Assembly: GCA_900012615.1 (NCBI GenBank)
Contig: LT009757.1
Coordinates: forward strand, 852,096-916,095
Length of the DNA: 64,000 nt
Origin: Agrobacterium genomosp. 13 str. CFBP 6927
GTDB lineage: Bacteria; Pseudomonadota; Alphaproteobacteria; Rhizobiales; Rhizobiaceae
Direction of reading: 5' to 3'
Under the pieces are notes generated by a model. The model was given only the letters and a program-made list of their open reading frames with translations, was not told the origin of the DNA and ran no database searches. The translations under genes were made by a program, and so were the position numbers. How positions within the stretch are numbered: position 1 is the first letter of the stretch; each line of letters starts with the position of its first letter. This document shows positions 34,478 through 43,115 of this stretch, one piece after another.

Positions 34478-34748
34478 CTATAAAAAACAGGTCATTACAG
34501 GCCGCACTTTGCAAAAGGGCATCGTGCCTGTCAGCGAGCCCCGGAAATCACCTCCACCGGTGGTTCAATCCTGAGAAATTTCGTCTAGAACACGTGAACA
34601 AATTGACGACAGGGGCGTATAGCTCAAGCATTTGCGACAGGATCCGTCAGGGTTCTCGTCGGTATGCATAAAACAAAAGATGGAGCCTTCCGCCCTCTCC
34701 CAAACGGAAAGCTCTTGTGCAAACAGTCCGAATTTCAGGGTGTCATTC
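34478..34748. other. intergenic region before hemH
   Basis: About 270 bp without a convincing gene. The open frame that runs from 34632 into hemH has no ribosome binding site in its first part. A TTGACG at 34603 is a possible -35, but no good -10 follows at the right distance. TCTAGA at 34584-34589 resembles a half of an iron control element, but the second half is absent. I see no riboswitch. Confidence 0.4.
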
Positions 34749-35783
34749 ATGGCGATAGAACTATCCGCACTCCCCGTAGACCATCCCGGCATAAGATTTG
34801 GCAAGGTCGGCGTCCTGCTCGTCAATCTTGGCACGCCTGATGGTACGGATTATTGGCCGATGCGCCGTTATCTGGCGGAATTCTTAAGCGACAAACGCGT
34901 GATCGAATGGTCCCGGCTCTACTGGTATCCGATCCTGTACGGCATCGTTCTCAACAAACGCCCGCAGAAGGTCGGCAAGGCCTATGAGGAAATCTGGAAC
35001 CACGAGCGGAACGAAAGTTATCTGCGCACCTATACCCGCAGCCAGGGCGAGCTGATGGCTGAGGCGCTGAAGGATTTGCCCAATGTCGTCGTTGACTGGG
35101 CCATGCGTTACGGACAACCCTCCATCGCCTCGAAAATCGATGCGCTGAAGGAGCAGGGCTGTGAAAAAATCCTGCTTTTCCCGCTTTACCCGCAATATGC
35201 CGCATCGACCACGGCAACCGTAAACGACAAGGCATTCGAGCACCTGATGAAGTTGCGCTGGCAGCCTGCGCTACGCACCGTGCCGCCCTATCACGACGAT
35301 CCGGCCTATATCGGAGCGCTCGCCGCCTCTGTCAAAAACCATCTGGCGACGCTGGACTGGGAGCCGGAGATGCTGATCACCTCCTTCCACGGCATTCCGC
35401 AATCCTATTTCAAAAAGGGCGATCCCTATTACTGTCACTGCCAGAAAACCGCCCGCCTGCTGCGCGAGGCGCTGGGACGGACAGACAAGAATTTCATGAT
35501 CACCTTCCAGTCGCGTTTCGGGCCGGAGGAATGGCTGCAGCCCTATACTGACAAGACCGTGGAAAAGCTGGCTTCGGAGGGTATCAAGCGCATTGCCGTG
35601 ATGAATCCCGGCTTCGTATCGGATTGTCTTGAGACGCTTGAAGAAATTGCCGGTGAAGCCGGTGAGATTTTCCTGCATAATGGCGGCGAGAAATTCACCC
35701 ATATCCCCTGTCTTAACGACAGCGCCGAGGGCATGGATGTTCTCGAAAAGGTTGTGCGACGGGAGTTGCAAGGCTGGGTGTAA
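34749..35783 (+). CDS. hemH: ferrochelatase
   Basis: Inserts Fe2+ into protoporphyrin IX, the last step of haem synthesis. The 344-residue protein has the start GKVGVLLVNLGTPD, the central ILLFPLYPQYAASTTA, and the active-site SFHGIPQSYFKKGDPYYCHCQKTA. It also shows FQSRFGPEEWLQPYTD and VMNPGFVSDCLETLEEI. The start at 34749 (MAIELSALPVD) follows GGTG. CHC after the active-site helix is typical for alphaproteobacterial enzymes. It is separate from other haem genes here; downstream SPFH gene is 60 bp away and may be co-transcribed. Confidence 0.96.
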   Translation: MAIELSALPVDHPGIRFGKVGVLLVNLGTPDGTDYWPMRRYLAEFLSDKRVIEWSRLYWYPILYGIVLNKRPQKVGKAYEEIWNHERNESYLRTYTRSQGELMAEALKDLPNVVVDWAMRYGQPSIASKIDALKEQGCEKILLFPLYPQYAASTTATVNDKAFEHLMKLRWQPALRTVPPYHDDPAYIGALAASVKNHLATLDWEPEMLITSFHGIPQSYFKKGDPYYCHCQKTARLLREALGRTDKNFMITFQSRFGPEEWLQPYTDKTVEKLASEGIKRIAVMNPGFVSDCLETLEEIAGEAGEIFLHNGGEKFTHIPCLNDSAEGMDVLEKVVRRELQGWV

Positions 35784-35842
35784 TCTTGCCATAACGATAC
35801 TGGGGTAAAATCCCTGACGGTTCTTACCCTGGAGGAAATGTG

Positions 35843-36889
35843 ATGATTGAATTGGGCGGTTTCGATATTGTTGTTCTGGCAGCGGTGGTGCTGGTTATTC
35901 TGGTGCTGTTTGCCGGTATCAAGACCGTGCCGCAGGGACATCGTTACACGGTTGAACGGTTCGGGCGCTACACCCGCACGCTCGAGCCCGGCCTGAACCT
36001 TATCGTGCCCTTCATCGAAAGCATCGGTTCGAAAATGAATGTCATGGAGCAGGTGCTCCATATACCGACACAGGAAGTTATCACACGCGATAATGCCAGT
36101 GTCTCCGCCGATGCCGTCACCTTCTATCAGGTGCTCAATGCCGCCCAGGCCGCCTACCAGATTTCCAATCTGGAAATGGCGATCGAAAACCTCACCATGA
36201 CGAACATCCGCTCGGTAATGGGCTCGATGGATCTCGACGAATTGCTGTCCAACCGCGATGCGATCAATGATCGCCTGCTGCGCGTGGTGGATGAGGCCGT
36301 GGGGCCATGGGGCATCAAGGTCACGCGCATCGAGATCAAGGATATCGCGCCGCCAAAGGACCTCGTCGATTCCATGGCGCGGCAGATGAAGGCCGAGCGT
36401 GAAAAACGCGCGCAGGTTCTGGAAGCCGAGGGCGCGCGAAACGCCCAGATTCTGCGCGCGGAAGGTGCAAAGCAATCCGCTATTCTTGAGGCGGAAGGTC
36501 AGCGCGAAGCGGCGTTCCGCGATGCCGAGGCGCGCGAACGTCTGGCAGAGGCCGAAGCCAACGCCACCCGCATGGTGTCTGAAGCCATCGCCGCCGGTAA
36601 TGTCCACGCCATCAACTACTTCGTTGCCCAGAAATACACCGAAGCGCTCGCCGAGATCGGCACAGCCAAAAATTCGAAGATCGTATTGATGCCGATGGAA
36701 GCCTCGGCGCTGATTGGTTCTCTCGGTGGTATCGGCACGATTGCGAAAGAGGTGTTCGGCGACAGGGGCGATGCGCCAACCGCACCCACCGCCACGCCTT
36801 CCCGCTCCGTGCCGCCAACACGGTCTTCGGGACAGACCATCAACGTTACGGTTCCCGGCAATCCCTTCGGTTCTTCATCGGAGAAGTGA
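35843..36889 (+). CDS. SPFH/Band 7 (stomatin-like, QmcA) membrane protein
   Basis: A 348-residue protein with an N-terminal transmembrane segment ([18 protein letters not shown], about 8-25) and an SPFH/Band 7 domain (about 25-200: [34 protein letters not shown]). A coiled-coil stretch of Ala/Glu repeats follows (about 185-240: [18 protein letters not shown]). A Pro/Thr-rich tail ends the protein. Family members form large ring assemblies in the inner membrane and often act with NfeD proteins or membrane proteases. GGAGG at 35831-35835 fits ATG 35843; an in-frame GTG sits at 35840. The nfeD gene follows directly. Confidence 0.93.
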   Translation: MIELGGFDIVVLAAVVLVILVLFAGIKTVPQGHRYTVERFGRYTRTLEPGLNLIVPFIESIGSKMNVMEQVLHIPTQEVITRDNASVSADAVTFYQVLNAAQAAYQISNLEMAIENLTMTNIRSVMGSMDLDELLSNRDAINDRLLRVVDEAVGPWGIKVTRIEIKDIAPPKDLVDSMARQMKAEREKRAQVLEAEGARNAQILRAEGAKQSAILEAEGQREAAFRDAEARERLAEAEANATRMVSEAIAAGNVHAINYFVAQKYTEALAEIGTAKNSKIVLMPMEASALIGSLGGIGTIAKEVFGDRGDAPTAPTATPSRSVPPTRSSGQTINVTVPGNPFGSSSEK

Positions 36890-36891
36890 CG

Positions 36892-37359
36892 ATGCTGCAA
36901 CGGCTTGCCTCAGAATTTGGACCATGGAGCTGGTGGATCGTCGGCTTCATTCTGCTGGCCGCCGAACTGGTCGCTCCGGGTGTATTCCTGATCTGGATCG
37001 GGCTCGCCGCGCTGGTCATCGGCGCGCTCTCGCTGTTTTTCTGGGAAGCGGCATTCTGGGCATGGCAATTGCAGTTCGTGCTGTTTGCCGCCCTCTCCAT
37101 CATCTTTGCCCTGCTCGGCCGGCGATATTTCGGCAGGAACCGGGACACCAGCGATGAACCCTTTCTCAACCAGCGGGAGGCAAGCCTTGTCGGTCGCACG
37201 GCAACCCTGCAGGAACCAATCGTCGAAGGGCGTGGCCGGATAAGGCTGGATGATACGTGGTGGTCCGTCAACGGCGAGGATATGCCTGCCGGAACACGGG
37301 TCAGGATCGCAGCCGCACGTGGCCGCACCTTGGTTATAGAACCGCTCGACCGATCCTGA
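36892..37359 (+). CDS. NfeD family protein
   Basis: A 155-residue membrane protein with three transmembrane segments (WWIVGFILLAAELVAPGVFL, IGLAALVIGALSLFFW and FVLFAALSIIFALLG) and a C-terminal OB-fold domain (about 95-152: LVGRTATLQEPIVEGRGRIR, VNGEDMPAGTRVRI). This is the short NfeD form lacking a serine protease domain. It forms an operon with the upstream SPFH gene, with which it is expected to act. GGAG at 36880-36883 supports ATG 36892; a GTG at 36886 overlaps the previous stop codon. It ends 3 bp from the convergent kdsD gene. Confidence 0.92.
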   Translation: MLQRLASEFGPWSWWIVGFILLAAELVAPGVFLIWIGLAALVIGALSLFFWEAAFWAWQLQFVLFAALSIIFALLGRRYFGRNRDTSDEPFLNQREASLVGRTATLQEPIVEGRGRIRLDDTWWSVNGEDMPAGTRVRIAAARGRTLVIEPLDRS

Positions 37360-37362
37360 CGA

Positions 37363-38358
37363 TCAGGCGACGCCGATCCGCAGAAGATCGTGGAAATGCA
37401 CCAGCCCGATCGGCCTGTTGTCTTCGTCAACCACGATCAGCGCGCCAATATGAAATTTTTCCAGCGTCGCCAGGGCGCTGGTCGCCAGAACCGATTTTTT
37501 CACCGTTTTCGGATTGCGGGTCATGATGTCATCCACCGTCAATTCCGCGAGGTTGCGCGACAGGTTGCGGGCCATGTCACCTTCCGTAACGATGCCGCAC
37601 AGGCGGCCATTCTCGTCAAGAATGCCGACGCAGCCGAAATGCTTGCGGGAGAGAACACCGACCGCTTCCGGCATGGCCGTTCCCTTATCGACCAGCGGCA
37701 CACGATCGCCCGTATGCATGATATCGCTGACCAGCGTGAGGCTGGCGCCCAGTTTGCCGCCGGGATGAAACACCTTGAAATCACCGGCAGTGAAATTGCG
37801 CGCTTCCAGAAGCGCAACGGCAAGGGCATCGCCGAGTGCCAGCTGCATCAATGTGGAGGTTGTTGGCGCGAGACCGAGCGGGCAGGCTTCCTGTTCATTG
37901 GGAACCAGAAGCACGATATCGGAAGCTTTCGCCAGCGACGAATTTTCCGAACAGGTCAGCGCGATCAGCGGAATGGAGAAACGGCGCGAATAGTTGATGA
38001 TGCTGCGCAGCTCGGCACTTTCACCGCCCTTGGAAATGGCGAGAATTACATCATCGCCGCCAATCATGCCCAGGTCGCCATGGTTGGCCTCGGCCGCATG
38101 CACAAAAAAGGCAGGCGTTCCGGTGGAAGCGAAGGTGGCCGCGAGCTTCGCGCCTATATGTCCGCTTTTACCGACCCCGGTTATGATGAGACGGCCATTC
38201 GACTGGCCAATGGTCTCGATCGCCTTGCAGAAGGGCTCGGAAAGCCCGTTTCTGAGAGCGTCCTCAAGAGCAGCAAGGCCAGCCCGCTCCATCGAAATCG
38301 TCCGCACGGCGGATTCGATGGCATTGTCTTCGACCAGTTTGACGGCGCGCGTAATCAT
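37363..38358 (-). CDS. kdsD: arabinose-5-phosphate isomerase (KpsF/GutQ family)
   Basis: Converts ribulose 5-phosphate to arabinose 5-phosphate, the first step of Kdo synthesis for lipopolysaccharide. The 331-residue protein has a SIS sugar isomerase domain (about 40-190: GRLIITGVGKSGHIGAKLAATF, HAAEANHGDLGMI, ISKGGESAEL) and two CBS domains (about 215-325: DIMHTGDRVPLV, DDIMTRNPKTV). Full length and motifs match KdsD. It is convergent with nfeD (3 bp apart) and follows the lone PAS gene. Confidence 0.94.
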   Translation of the reverse strand: MITRAVKLVEDNAIESAVRTISMERAGLAALEDALRNGLSEPFCKAIETIGQSNGRLIITGVGKSGHIGAKLAATFASTGTPAFFVHAAEANHGDLGMIGGDDVILAISKGGESAELRSIINYSRRFSIPLIALTCSENSSLAKASDIVLLVPNEQEACPLGLAPTTSTLMQLALGDALAVALLEARNFTAGDFKVFHPGGKLGASLTLVSDIMHTGDRVPLVDKGTAMPEAVGVLSRKHFGCVGILDENGRLCGIVTEGDMARNLSRNLAELTVDDIMTRNPKTVKKSVLATSALATLEKFHIGALIVVDEDNRPIGLVHFHDLLRIGVA

Positions 38359-38417
38359 GGCCGACTGTTACTCTTTCATCCGGAATAAGTCCACTCTCCA
38401 GCGGAAAAGCGCCGTGT

Positions 38418-38783
38418 TTAGTGTCGCAGGTCTGGTGGAGAAATCTCCTCCATCGTTCCCAGTCGCTTAAAGGGGATGTTTTCTTCATCGACAAGATACC
38501 GTCCGACGGTCCTCACCCACGATACCGAGCCGTCGTCTCGGCGCACGGCATATTCCTGGCTGTAGAAACTTGCCGCCTTCAGCGTGGTCAACGCGGTCTC
38601 GATGACGCGATTTCGATGATCCAGATCCACTTTTTCAAGCATCTGGAAAATACTGATGCCCTGCATCGCCTGTCTCAGCGGAATTCCGAAGAGTTCAGCG
38701 CATATTTCGTCCAGATAAAATCGATCGTTGGTAATATCCCAGCAATAAAAACCAACCTGATTGATATTCAAAACGGGATTCAT
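38418..38783 (-). CDS. stand-alone PAS domain protein
   Basis: A 121-residue protein that consists only of a PAS fold: MNPVLNINQVGFYCWDITND, then DEICAELFGIPL and the PAC part EYAVRRDDGSVSWVRTVGRY. There is no kinase, cyclase or DNA-binding part. Such single PAS proteins may sense a ligand or bind a partner. The start has no clear ribosome binding site. It lies 59 bp upstream of kdsD in the same direction and may be co-transcribed. It could also be a remnant of a larger sensor, but the frame is intact. Confidence 0.75.
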   Translation of the reverse strand: MNPVLNINQVGFYCWDITNDRFYLDEICAELFGIPLRQAMQGISIFQMLEKVDLDHRNRVIETALTTLKAASFYSQEYAVRRDDGSVSWVRTVGRYLVDEENIPFKRLGTMEEISPPDLRH

Positions 38784-39199
38784 GAAAAGACGCTGTCACA
38801 AAAATAAAAATCAATAGGACTTACTGAGCAATAATAGCCAGTTCCCCCTAATCATAGGGCGATTCCGTGCCAAATTGAACCGTTTAAATCTGATCATATT
38901 AGAAATATTTTGCATTATCGCAAATTTCCTCGAGCGACCTCGCCTCGGAAAACCCGGCTGCCCGATCAGGCGATAGCAGCGGCGGGTTTCCTGGCTATGA
39001 CCGCAGCGCTGAAATCCCGGCAATCTTTATCAACTGTTAACCATAAAAAACCTATTGTTAAAGCGATGTTAAAACTTGCGTCGTCTGCCTGATCGCCGGT
39101 TTGCCCACGTCATTCTCACCGGCCTGTCGTCATTGGCCGGCAGAGATGCCTTGGTGAACTTTCGATCCGGCATCGGCCAGATTCGCCGGGTGAAGAGGA
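38784..39199. other. long intergenic region with TTAA-N7-TTAA site
   Basis: About 416 bp with no convincing gene. It has AT-rich stretches (38784-38935) that probably hold the promoter of the PAS gene. It also holds TTAACC half-sites near 39037, and the full site at 39058-39072 upstream of the beta-barrel gene. No terminator stem is seen. Confidence 0.5.
39058..39072. promoter_or_regulatory. possible CtrA box upstream of the beta-barrel gene
   Basis: TTAAAGCGATGTTAA matches TTAA-N7-TTAA but lacks the favoured CC after the first half. It is 133 bp before the proposed start codon at 39206. A separate TTAACC half-site lies at 39037. One such match in an AT-rich spacer can occur by chance. Confidence 0.35.
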
Positions 39200-39205
39200 A
39201 TGAAT

Positions 39206-40681
39206 GTGAGGGGCGCCGCCACACGTCTGTCGACGTCGCGGAAAGCAGCAACCATGCTGCTTGCCTGCACGCTTCTTTGCGCGTCCGGAAACGCCTTTGC
39301 CCAGAGCGTGGCCACGCCTGTCCCGACTGCGGCTCCTTCCCGCGCCGGAACGCCTCCAGGCGTCCCGGCGGAAGAAGCGGAGGCAAACACGACGCAGGCC
39401 ACTGCCGCGCCCGCACCGCAGCAGCTATGGCGGCCTTCCAACAATCCCGGTGATCCGATCTTGGAACAGCAGGACGAAGCGGGACAGCCCTATGCCGAGG
39501 CCGAAAACCCCTATGAACCGACGGTCGATGGCGGCGAAAACCCGCAAGTGCCGACTCAACCCGGACAGACGCCCGGGATCCGGCTCGGCACATTCCTGCT
39601 GCGGCCTTCGATCAGCCAGACGATCAATACGGAAAAACAGAGCAATACCGGCGGGCCTTCCCGGCGCAACTACCTGACAACGGGCATACGTGGAACGCTG
39701 ACCAGTGACTGGTCCCGCCACGCGCTGACCGTGACGGGCGATGGCGCCTGGGAAAGGAATTTCGGCAGCGACAAGGATGGCGAAGAGCCGAGGGCAAGGC
39801 TCGAGGCCGATCTGCGCCTCGATCTCGGTGAAGAAACGACCGCCAATCTTACGGCCGGTTACGAATTCAGCCGCGAAGACACGACAGATCCCAACGCTCT
39901 GACCGGCGCATCGGTGCAGGGCGGCGAACACCGCTTCACGACCGGCGCATCCATTGAACGGGATTTCGGCAAGCTGCGCGGGTTGGCGGCGCTCGATCTT
40001 TCGCGAACGGTCTATACGGATGCGAAGGGCCTGAACGGCCAGCCGATCAGTCTCAGCGACCGCGACCAGAAGGCTGCAAATCTGCGCGGTCGCATTGGCT
40101 ACGAATTGTCGCCGGCCTTGATCCCCTTCCTCGAACTGAACGTCGGAACGACGAAATATGACAGCCGCCTGGATAATTCCGGCTACGCCCGCTCCTCGAA
40201 TTCCTACGGCGCGAAGATCGGGACCGAGGTCGACCTCGGCGAGAAGACACGCGGCGAGGCAGCAATAGGTTATCTGCGCAAGCAATATGACGACGACCGC
40301 CTTGCCGCCATCGGCGCGCTGACACTGGACGGCGAACTGAACTGGTCACCCCAGCGCGGTACCAACGTTAATCTCGGGCTGCGCACGATGATTGAGGACT
40401 TCGCCGGCGGCCCGCAGGGTGGCTGGATTTCCTATCGCCTTGACGCCGGTCTGACCCACGAATTGCGCAGCAATCTGGTTGCTCGACTGACGGGGCAGAT
40501 CGTTCACCGCACCTTCCCCTCCTCCGACATCGATAATGTCGTGGAATATACCGCAGGCGCCGGCCTGACCTGGGGCCTGAACCGCTATCTCGATCTGACG
40601 GCAGATGTCAGCTACCAGTGGACGCCGGTTTATGACAGCAACGAACTGCGCGTCGGCGCAGGGCTTGTCCTGAAGCGATAA
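39206..40681 (+). CDS. outer membrane beta-barrel protein (putative porin, BBP2-like)
   Basis: A 491-residue outer membrane protein. The signal peptide contains KAATMLLACTLLCASGNAFA (cleavage near AQS). A Pro/Ala/Glu-rich periplasmic segment follows (about 35-120). The rest is a beta barrel of alternating hydrophobic residues, for example TANLTAGYEFSRE and LDLTADVSYQWTPVYDS; the C-terminal strand is LRVGAGLVLKR. It resembles the putative beta-barrel porin 2 family. AGAGG lies seven bases before GTG 39206; ATG 39200 is in frame but too close to it. Substrate or role unknown. Confidence 0.82.
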   Translation: MRGAATRLSTSRKAATMLLACTLLCASGNAFAQSVATPVPTAAPSRAGTPPGVPAEEAEANTTQATAAPAPQQLWRPSNNPGDPILEQQDEAGQPYAEAENPYEPTVDGGENPQVPTQPGQTPGIRLGTFLLRPSISQTINTEKQSNTGGPSRRNYLTTGIRGTLTSDWSRHALTVTGDGAWERNFGSDKDGEEPRARLEADLRLDLGEETTANLTAGYEFSREDTTDPNALTGASVQGGEHRFTTGASIERDFGKLRGLAALDLSRTVYTDAKGLNGQPISLSDRDQKAANLRGRIGYELSPALIPFLELNVGTTKYDSRLDNSGYARSSNSYGAKIGTEVDLGEKTRGEAAIGYLRKQYDDDRLAAIGALTLDGELNWSPQRGTNVNLGLRTMIEDFAGGPQGGWISYRLDAGLTHELRSNLVARLTGQIVHRTFPSSDIDNVVEYTAGAGLTWGLNRYLDLTADVSYQWTPVYDSNELRVGAGLVLKR

Positions 40682-40689
40682 ACTGTCTC

Positions 40690-40721
40690 CAAAACAGAAA
40701 TCCCGGCGCGAAGGCCGGGAT
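40690..40721 (-). terminator. terminator after galU
   Basis: ATCCCGGC (40700-40707) and GCCGGGAT (40714-40721) form a stem. On the minus strand it is followed by TTCTGTTTT. It lies between the convergent beta-barrel gene and galU. Confidence 0.65.
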
Positions 40722-40744
40722 CCCAATCTCATATTTTGGCTGAA

Positions 40745-41632
40745 TTACTTCAGGCCGTCGATAAGTGCCTTGATCGGCTCCTCGATCGCAGGACGAATAT
40801 CGCCGCGCTCCAGAGCGAAGGCGACGTTGGCGAGGATGAAACCATCCTTTGCACCGCAATCGAAAGTCTGGCCGCGGAAATGATAGCCGGAGAATTCCTG
40901 CGACTTGGCGAGCGTCAGCATGCCATCCGTCAGCTGGATTTCATTGCCGGCACCGCGTTCCTGATTTTCGAGAATGTCGAAAATCTCCGGCTGAAGGATG
41001 TAGCGGCCGTTAATATAGAAATTCGACGGCGCCGTGCCCTTGGCCGGCTTTTCGACCATTTCGGTGATCTTGAAACCTTCGCCAACGGTGTCGCCCACGC
41101 CGACGATACCGTATTTATGCGTCTGGTCGGGAGCGCATTCCTGCACAGCGATGACGTTGCCGGCGGTCTGGTCGTAAAGTTCGACCATGCCCTTCAGGCA
41201 GCTTTTCTGCGAGTGCATGATCATGTCAGGCAAAAGCACGGCGAAAGGCTCATCACCGACGATATCACGCGCGCACCATACCGCGTGGCCAAGGCCGAGC
41301 GGCACCTGCTGGCGCGTGAAGCTTGCCGTGCCCGCCTTGGGCAGAAGGCCGGCCAGCAATGTCAGCTCGGCATTCTTGTTGCGCTCACGCAGCATCTGTT
41401 CGAGTTCAAATTGAATATCAAAATAATCTTCGATGACCGCCTTGCCGCGGCCGGTAACGAATACAAAATGCTCGATGCCCGCTTCCGCCGCCTCATCAAC
41501 GACGTATTGAATGACAGGCTTGTCGACGACGGTGAGCATCTCTTTCGGAACCGCCTTGGTTGCGGGCAGGAAACGCGTGCCGAGACCTGCGACCGGAAAT
41601 ACGGCCTTCCGAATTTTCTTCTGTTCTACCAC
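40745..41632 (-). CDS. galU: UTP--glucose-1-phosphate uridylyltransferase
   Basis: Makes UDP-glucose from UTP and glucose 1-phosphate for exopolysaccharide, lipopolysaccharide and glucans. The 295-residue enzyme has the N-terminal nucleotidyltransferase motif [25 protein letters not shown]. Other motifs are [32 protein letters not shown] and [20 protein letters not shown]. It starts at GTG 41632 with AGGAGGG five bases upstream. The upstream region shared with mltB contains two inverted repeats. Identity is certain; gene symbol could also be exoN-like by paralogy. Confidence 0.94.
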   Translation of the reverse strand: MVEQKKIRKAVFPVAGLGTRFLPATKAVPKEMLTVVDKPVIQYVVDEAAEAGIEHFVFVTGRGKAVIEDYFDIQFELEQMLRERNKNAELTLLAGLLPKAGTASFTRQQVPLGLGHAVWCARDIVGDEPFAVLLPDMIMHSQKSCLKGMVELYDQTAGNVIAVQECAPDQTHKYGIVGVGDTVGEGFKITEMVEKPAKGTAPSNFYINGRYILQPEIFDILENQERGAGNEIQLTDGMLTLAKSQEFSGYHFRGQTFDCGAKDGFILANVAFALERGDIRPAIEEPIKALIDGLK

Positions 41633-41677
41633 ATATCCCTCCTGAGAGATAAAACTTGATCACAATCCCCGCACGCT

Positions 41678-41700
41678 GTTGTTATTTCAAAAATAACAAC
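41678..41700. promoter_or_regulatory. 10-3-10 inverted repeat upstream of galU
   Basis: GTTGTTATTT (41678-41687) and AAATAACAAC (41691-41700) are exact complements around CAA. The repeat is 46-68 bp upstream of the galU start on the minus strand, in the region shared with the divergent lytic transglycosylase gene. It may be an operator. Confidence 0.5.
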
Positions 41701-41719
41701 GTTTTGTAAAGGGTGACGC

Positions 41720-41737
41720 TACCATCTATTAATGGTA
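41720..41737. promoter_or_regulatory. 6-6-6 inverted repeat in the galU-mltB spacer
   Basis: TACCAT (41720-41725), CTATTA and ATGGTA (41732-41737) form an inverted repeat 20 bp from the larger one at 41678-41700. Confidence 0.35.
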
Positions 41738-41827
41738 AAGAATTTGTTGACGTTCTTTTGTTATCCATGATGACGCCCGATGCGTTTTCGCAATCGAAAT
41801 GACATTCGAGAGAACGAAAGACTGACG

Positions 41828-43051
41828 ATGACAAAGATGATCCTTTCAGGTGTCCGCAAATTCGGCTGCATGATGGCTGCAGGTCTGGCAATCTCGCTGG
41901 CGCCCGTTTCTGCTCACGCAGATGCGGGGTTCAGACAATGGATCAACCAGTTCTACGCAACAGCCGCGAAAGAAGGCATTAGCAAGGCCACATATCAAAA
42001 GGCCTTTGCCGGCGTCAGCGAGCCGGATCCGGACGCGCTGCGCAAGGCAACCTTTCAGCCGGAATTCACCACTCAGGTCTGGGATTATCTCGATTCCCGC
42101 GTTAACCCCTATACGGTGCGGATCGGTCGGGAAATGAAGATGAAGCATGCGACGACCCTCAACTGGATCGAGCGCAACTTCAATGTCGACAAACACATCA
42201 TCCTCGCCATCTGGTCGATGGAATCGAATTACGGCGCCGTTCTCGAAAAGCCGGAGCGACTGCACAATATTCCGCAGGCGCTGGCCACGCTCGCCTATTC
42301 CGATCCCAAGCGCGCCAAATTCGCACGCACGCAATTGATCGCCGCGCTCAAAATCCTGCAGGCCGGCGATGTAACGCCGAAGCAACTGACGGGTTCCTGG
42401 GCAGGGGCGATGGGCCACACCCAGTTCATCCCGACCAGCTATCTGCTTTATGCGGTGGACGCCGATGGCAACGGCAAGCGCGATATCTGGCACTCGGTTC
42501 CCGATGCGCTGGCAACCGCTGCCAATCTTCTTTCCAAGAACGGCTGGGAGCCCGGCCGCACCTGGGGTTATGAAACCGCCGTACCGCGTGGCGGCGCGCG
42601 TTATGAAGGCCAGACGAAGACCATTGCCGAATGGGCAAAGCTTGGTTTTACCCGTCCGAACGGGAAGAATTTCACACGCGGCTCCGACCGCGCCATGCTG
42701 AAATTGCAGGGGGGTGCAAACGGCCCCGGTTTCCTGATGATGAAAAACTTCTTCACCATCAAGAAATACAACGCATCGGACAGCTACGCGCTGGCAGTTG
42801 GCCTGCTTGCGGACGAAATTGCCGGTTATGGCGGCATGCAGCAGAAATGGCCGCGTCCGGACGGCACGCTGGATATTCGTGAAAAATTCGAACTCCAGAC
42901 CCGCATGAAGGAACTGGGTTATTACGATGGCGAAATCGACGGCAATTTCGGCTCCGGGTCGAAGGCCGCAATCAGCGCCATCCAGTCGCGCATGGGCATG
43001 GAAAATGACGGCCAGCCGTCGCAGCGATTGCTGAGAGCCCTGCGCAATTAA
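41828..43051 (+). CDS. mltB: lytic murein transglycosylase, MltB family
   Basis: A 407-residue exported enzyme that cleaves the glycan backbone of peptidoglycan. Signal peptide: GCMMAAGLAISLAPVSAHA, cleaved near ADAGF. The SLT_2 domain (about 35-330) has the catalytic Glu132 in AIWSMESNYGA, then SWAGAMGHTQFIPTSYLLYA and ADGNGKRDIW. A C-terminal peptidoglycan-binding domain (about 345-405) contains LGYYDGEIDGNFGSGSKAAI. No lipobox is seen, so it is soluble periplasmic. ATG 41828 is the most plausible start. It is divergent from galU and followed 65 bp later by an SGNH protein gene. Confidence 0.92.
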   Translation: MTKMILSGVRKFGCMMAAGLAISLAPVSAHADAGFRQWINQFYATAAKEGISKATYQKAFAGVSEPDPDALRKATFQPEFTTQVWDYLDSRVNPYTVRIGREMKMKHATTLNWIERNFNVDKHIILAIWSMESNYGAVLEKPERLHNIPQALATLAYSDPKRAKFARTQLIAALKILQAGDVTPKQLTGSWAGAMGHTQFIPTSYLLYAVDADGNGKRDIWHSVPDALATAANLLSKNGWEPGRTWGYETAVPRGGARYEGQTKTIAEWAKLGFTRPNGKNFTRGSDRAMLKLQGGANGPGFLMMKNFFTIKKYNASDSYALAVGLLADEIAGYGGMQQKWPRPDGTLDIREKFELQTRMKELGYYDGEIDGNFGSGSKAAISAIQSRMGMENDGQPSQRLLRALRN

Positions 43052-43115
43052 TAATGTGCCGGCGAATTCGGCGACGGTCGTTACCGCCGCCGAACCATCC
43101 GGAAAGGTCGGTGCC

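Noticed and set aside
34580..34600. Iron control element (Irr-type) upstream of hemH
   Set aside because: Only one half resembling TCTAGAA is present; the second half of the inverted repeat is missing.
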